This document shows positions 60,246 to 64,000 of a stretch of DNA of 64,000 nt, piece by piece; positions within the stretch are counted from its first letter, which is position 1, and each line of letters opens with the position of its first letter. The stretch spans positions 262,516,687 to 262,580,686 of the forward strand of contig NC_069658.1 in the NCBI RefSeq assembly GCF_027244095.1. Direction: 5' to 3'. Made by a program: the position numbers and the translations under genes. This DNA is from Hemicordylus capensis (taxonomy: Eukaryota; Chordata; Lepidosauria; Squamata; Cordylidae). The notes under the pieces were generated by a model. The model saw nothing but the letters and a program-made list of their open reading frames with translations, had not been told where the DNA came from and searched no databases.

Positions 60246-60267
60246 TACAAGAGGGTGGGGATCCAGT

Positions 60268-60470
60268 GTGGTGTAGTGGTTAGAGTGTTAGACTAAGGAC
60301 CAGGGAGATCTTAGTTCGAATCCCAGTTTAGACCTGCAACTCACTGGGTGACTCTGGGCCAGTCACTCCTCTCTCGGCCTAACTTATCTCACAGGATTGT
60401 TGTGAGGATAAATATAACCATGTACACCTTTCTGGGCTCCTTGGAGGAAGAGCGGGGTATAAATGGCATG
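60268..60470 (+). mobile_element. tRNA-headed SINE with L2-like tail
   Basis: CCAGTGTGGTGTAGTGGTTA head, GTTCGAATCCCAG B box, GGGCCAGTCACTCC core, AGAGCGGGGTATAAATG tail. Confidence 0.88.
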
Positions 60471-60750
60471 ACAGGGAACTCTTGAAGGCAAGCTATGAGG
60501 GTGGGTCCCTGGTGTGATCTTGCGGCAAGCAAATGCATGAGCCCAACTAATGGGTTGCATAGTGTGGACTGGGTAGGGAATAGGACTGTAAGCACATGGG
60601 TTGTGGTATGATGGTAACAAGGGGAGAATTTAAAGATTGGAGTGCAGGATAGAAACCGTCCATAGAAATTGTCCTTTTATCAGCATAAAGACACTACATA
60701 GCCAAGTGGGAAGCCATTTTATTGCTGCTTTTGGTAATCGTGGTGAGAAC

Positions 60751-60954
60751 CAATGTTCCCTCTAAGGCACGCTTGTGTGTGTGCACTCACACATTTTTGG
60801 ATGTCTGCTCAGTTAATTTCAGATCCCGCTCAGGTTGAATCAGGAAGGCCCCACTCTGACTGCACATGCAATTACACACACTGCCTTGATGATACTGCCA
60901 CCCAGAACAAAACTCATTCAGCACACAGCTGGAAAAAAATGGGAGGGAATACTG
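60751..60954. mobile_element. hAT-like element, CAGTGTTCCCTCTAAGGC family
   Basis: Ends CAATGTTCCCTCTAAGGC and GGGAGGGAATACTG, with a perfect 8-bp target duplication GTGAGAAC (60743-60750, 60955-60962). Confidence 0.88.
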
Positions 60955-61009
60955 GTGAGAACCATCCAGCTCCTTGACCAGTGGTTCCCAACCAGGGTTC
61001 CTCTAGATG

Positions 61010-61884
61010 AGAGGGAGGAGAGCTGGTCTTGTGGTAGTGAGCATGACTTGTCCTCTTAGCTAAGCAGGGTCTGCCCTGGTTGCATCTGAATGGGAGATTA
61101 GAAGAGTGAGCACTGTAAGATATCCCCCTCAGGGGATGGAGCTGCTCTGGGAAGAGCATCTAGGTTCCAAGTTCCTTCCCTGGCATCTCCAATATAGGGC
61201 TGAGAGAGATTCCTGCCTGCAACCTTGGAGAAGCCGCTGCCAGTCTGTGAAGACAATGCTGAGCTAGATAGACCAGTAGTCTGACTCAGTACATGGCAGC
61301 TTCCTATGTTCCTAAATAACTATTTCCCCCAGGCAGCCTTGTTTCTGTTCTAAGTAAGGAAGGGGATAAGGAGAAGCCGTTCACCCTCACCCTCCACAAT
61401 GTTTGTCTCTAAATTTGGTAATTTTGTCAAGTATCTATTGGTTGGCTCCTAGATCCAAAGAAAGTTTGTCAAGGCCTGTCTCAGGGCCCAGCCAAATAGG
61501 AGCAGGTCCATACAGGGGAGTTTGCCAAGGGCCCCCTGGAAGCAGTCCTGTTTAGAAGTCAAGAGGGGTAAGCAATCCAAGCAGCATGTTGGGGCATGGA
61601 CTTCCCCAAGAACCTGGCCTGCTTCCTCAGGTGGAATAAACTGGAAGCCCAGGAAGTCCTGACTTGAACCGACAAAGAGGCCTTGATGGGAATACTAAAG
61701 TCCACAAGGACTAATAACCTTCAGATCTTAGGTTCCAAGTTCCTTCCCTGGCATCTCCAATATAGGGCTGAGGGAGACTCCTGCCTGCAACCTTGGAGAT
61801 GCTGCTGCCAGTCTGTGTAGACAGTACTGAACAAGGTGGACCTCTGGTCTGACTCGGTATATGGCAGCTTCCTATGTTTCTGTG
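61010..61884 (+). mobile_element. SINE with 5S-rRNA-like head, interrupted by a templated insertion
   Basis: GGAGAGCTGGTCTTGTGG and the 5S-like region (TTAGCTAAGCAGGGTCTG, GAATGGGAGAT) open the element. Its own tail is at 61729-61884. Removing 61161-61728 restores a continuous SINE. Confidence 0.85.
61161..61728. repeat. Insertion copied from the 14-kb locus, with 44-bp bracketing repeat
   Basis: The 44 bases starting TAGGTTCCAAGTTCC occur identically at 61161-61204 and 61729-61772. Between them, 61194-61730 is the reverse complement of 13904-14440 with about four mismatches. Upstream of 61194 the two SINEs differ at many positions. Confidence 0.88.
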
Positions 61885-62356
61885 TTACTGAACTACAACT
61901 CCCAGCATCCCCAACCACAATACATTATAGCTATGGATGCTGGGAGTTGTAGTTCAGCAACATCTGGAGGAACCCTGGTTAGGAACCATTGTCCTAGATG
62001 AAGACCAGAGTAGTGCTGCTGGATTTGCAAAAGAATCCCCTGTGTTTCACCCTTTCCCTGGCAATTGTCTTGTTTTTAAACCAGGTGGTGTTAACCTACC
62101 AACCTCTCCAGATATTCAAGTATTACTCATGGACCCATTTGTATATCTTCATAAGGCTCCAATAAAAACTAGAAGTGGGGAAATAAGTATTTAGGATAGT
62201 TATTTTCAAAAATTTTATTCTGACTCCCTTGGAAGCAAATTAAATTCAGTTAAGCAAATGTCTTCCATGGACCCCAGGTTAAGAATCCCTGTTTTAAATT
62301 GTCCTGGCCAGGTGAGCAGATGCTCCTGACACTCTTAGTTTTTGTTACTTAAACAG

Positions 62357-62447
62357 AGCAGTTTCAAAGGCTAGCTGGGGGAAGAGGAGAACTGGAATCC
62401 ATCAAGAATGTGAGGAAAAAGCATAAAAGACTTGCACGGCCAGGGAA
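62357..62447 (+). CDS. Possible downstream exon of the KRAB-derived gene, basic C-terminal segment
   Basis: The acceptor TTACTTAAACAG and donor AA|GTAAGT flank 91 bases that stay open when spliced phase 1 from 59038. The product starts EQFQRLAGGRGELES and ends in a lysine/arginine-rich run (VRKKHKRLARPGK), plausibly a nuclear localisation signal. It ends in phase 2, so the next candidate exon at 63040 would give only a few residues before a stop. It is unconfirmed. Confidence 0.35.
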
Positions 62448-62715
62448 GTAAGTGGCCTCCTTATTGTATCAAGAATGGAAGGGCTGGATCAGTGTTCCAG
62501 TTATCGGGGTGTGTTTTGTAATTTCCCCCTTGTTAACACCATTCATCCTCTGCGCAGAGAGAGAAAGAGCGTGCGCGAGAGAGTACACCTACCACCATAT
62601 CAGTCCACTCCATGTACCTGATGAAATTAGCTGCCTACCAAGGCATTGTACCACAATAAACCAGTATGTCTTCATAGTGCCACAACTCTGGGTCTTTTGA
62701 TGCTGTCAAGTGAGG

Positions 62716-62842
62716 GCTAGGCAGCCTCGGCACTCCAGCTGTTGTTGAACTACAACTCCCATCATCCCCAGCCACAATTAATTGTGGCTGGGGATGACAC
62801 GAGTTCAACAGCAGCTGGCGTGCCAAGGTTGCCCAACCTTGC
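62716..62842. mobile_element. Palindromic MITE, GGCACTCCAGCTG arms
   Basis: GCACTCCAGCTGTTGTTGAAC against GTTCAACAGCAGCTGGCGTGC-type arms (given shortened), with the CCCCAGCCACAATTAATTGT core. End points are approximate. Confidence 0.6.
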
Positions 62843-62849
62843 TGTAGAC

Positions 62850-62985
62850 CAGGGCTGCTCAACTTTGGCCTTCCTACAGATGTTGGCCTAAAAACCCCAT
62901 AATTCCTGACTACTGGAAACTCTGGCTGGGGATTAAGGGAGTTGTGGCCCCAAAATAGCTGGAGGGCCACAACTGAGCAGCCCTG
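62850..62985. mobile_element. Palindromic MITE, CAGGGCTGCTCAAC ends
   Basis: CAGGGCTGCTCAACTTTGG and CTGAGCAGCCCTG. No convincing target duplication was seen. It lies seven bases after the previous MITE. Confidence 0.7.
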
Positions 62986-63039
62986 CAAGTGTGGACAAAC
63001 AGCTATGCCTCTAGAATTAATCAAAGTGTGTCTTTTCAG

Positions 63040-63120
63040 GCCTAGCAGAAGTAAGTAGTCCAGCTGCCCTGCTGCCATCTGCTTCCTGTGACAAACCAGG
63101 CAGCTCTGCCTCAACAGTAG
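63040..63120 (+). CDS. Possible alternative downstream exon of the KRAB-derived gene
   Basis: The acceptor GTGTGTCTTTTCAG and donor G|GTAAGA enclose 81 bases, open in the phase-1 frame that would follow directly from 59038. The product is Ser/Ala-rich (LAEVSSPAALLPSASC...). Both ends are phase 1, like the KRAB exons. It competes with the 62357 exon. Any later exons, such as zinc fingers, would lie beyond the window. Confidence 0.3.
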
Positions 63121-63387
63121 GTAAGAACGGATCATAACTATCCCTGATGCTTTTGGAGTCCTCCGCACAGGCTTGTAAATAGCCACTTGCCTGGCTCAAG
63201 TAAGAATTGCCACTGGAAGCTAAGGCAGGGGTACGGTGTACTTCACAGCAAAATTGGAGTGCCTGTCCCCTCCTCCAAGGAGTTTATAGTGGGGAGAGAG
63301 ATTGGTAGCCAGGGTAATGGGTAGCCTATGAGGATACGTTTATGAAAGCTATTAGTTCATCTGCCCACACATGCTTAAGCTGCAAGA

Positions 63388-63700
63388 GATGATCTGTAGC
63401 TCAGTAGTAGAACACCATGCTTCAGCTGCAGTATCTCCAGGTTCAAATGGGAAAGACATCCCCCTGCCCGCTGCCAGCACCCACCCACCTGGTCATTGCC
63501 AGTGTAGGCAGTAATGAGCTAGATCACGGTTTCTTAACCTTGGGGCCCCCAGATGATGGACTACAACTCCCATAATCCCCAGCCATGTGGCTGGGGATGA
63601 TGGGAGTTGTAGTCCATCAACATCTGGGGTCCCAAGGTTAAGAAACCCTGAGCTAGATGGACCAAGAGCCTGACTCTGCATAAACCAGGTTTGCATTTTG
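63388..63700 (+). mobile_element. tRNA-headed SINE split by a MITE
   Basis: ATGATCTGTAGCTCAGTAG head and GTTCAAATGG box, with the tail GGACCAAGAGCCTGACTCTG after 63650. Confidence 0.75.
63525..63650. mobile_element. Palindromic hAT-like MITE in a SINE
   Basis: CACGGTTTCTTAACCTTGGG and CCAAGGTTAAGAAACCCTG, with a perfect 8-bp duplication AGCTAGAT (63517-63524, 63651-63658). Confidence 0.92.
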
Positions 63701-63784
63701 AGCTGCCTTGGGCATACGTTTGTGGAAAGGCAAGATTATAAATGCCAGATTAGATTAAATGTTCACATGTTAAAACTAAGGCCT

Positions 63785-64000
63785 AGTTGCAGCTGTTGCT
63801 CTGCCTAGAGGGGAGAGTAACTGACCTTATCCACCCCCCAGCACAGTACCTCCAGTGACTATTGCTGGTGTCTATCTTATGTTTCTTTTTAGACTGTGAA
63901 CCCTTTGGGGACAGGGATCCATCTTATTTATTTATTATTTCTCTGTGTAAAACGCCCTGAGCCATTTTTGGAAGGGTGGTATAAAAATTGAATTAATAAT
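63785..64000 (+). repeat. L2-type tail element reaching the window end
   Basis: GGGGAGAGTAACTGACC, GTGAACCCTTTGGGGACAGG and the CCATTTTTGGAAGGGTGG tail. It is the best kept copy of this tail and shows its link to L2. Confidence 0.7.

Larger units (their letters stand above)
60979..61991. mobile_element. Palindromic MITE, CAGTGGTTCCCAACC ends, split by a SINE
   Basis: Left arm at 60979-61006 (CAGTGGTTCCCAACCAGGG), right portion at 61885-61991 ending GGTTAGGAACCATTG. Flanks TCCTTGAC and TCCTAGAT match 6 of 8. Confidence 0.75.

Noticed and set aside
61025-61125. 5S rRNA-like sequence
   Set aside because: Only the internal promoter region resembles 5S rRNA, and it is the head of a repeated SINE.
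1-64000. Search for retroviral, LTR or other virus-like elements
   Set aside because: No gag, protease, integrase, envelope or capsid-like stretch and no paired LTRs were recognised. All RT signals here belong to CR1, L2 or L1 LINEs.

Overview
This is a stretch of vertebrate nuclear DNA, most likely from a squamate reptile (a lizard or close relative). One complete protein gene is obvious: MGAT1, encoding the Golgi N-glycan enzyme GnT-I. The repeats point to a squamate: CR1 LINEs ending in a TTCTTATG-type octamer, L2 LINEs with YADD reverse transcriptase, SINEs with a Bov-B-like tail, SINEs with a 5S-rRNA-like head, and many hAT-type palindromic elements. I cannot name the species. No retroviral or other virus-like element was recognised.

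Layout. 1-22.4 kb is gene-poor, holding unique DNA, a rearranged CR1 copy, SINEs and short palindromic elements. 22.39-26.7 kb is the last exon of MGAT1: splice acceptor, short 5' UTR, a single-exon CDS and a 3' UTR of about 2.9 kb ending at AATAAA. 28.2-31.2 kb is a long decayed CR1 (ORF1, endonuclease and part of the RT) split by a hAT-type element. 32.3-33.1 kb is mostly unique and CpG-bearing, with an intron-containing tRNA-Tyr(GTA) gene and a cluster of inverted CCAAT boxes. 33.7-38.8 kb holds two reverse-strand L2 copies with a CR1 3' end between them. 39-53 kb is dense in nested transposons. 53.8-59.1 kb, perhaps extending to 63.1 kb, is a host gene that joins a remnant KRAB region to a Myb/SANT-like (trihelix) DNA-binding domain.

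The two protein genes are not functionally linked. MGAT1 is a housekeeping glycosyltransferase and the second gene looks like a transcription factor. In mammals MGAT1 lies in a region rich in KRAB zinc-finger genes, so a KRAB-derived neighbour is reasonable.

The most unusual feature is at 61.16-61.73 kb. About 540 bp there are an almost exact reverse-complement copy of 13.90-14.44 kb. The copy sits inside a SINE and is bracketed by a 44-bp direct repeat, as expected if a break in one SINE was repaired by copying through another SINE 47 kb away. Also notable are 8-bp target duplications around many hAT-type elements, including three separate insertions into one SINE superfamily, and a KRAB A-box that survives in a different frame from the B-box.
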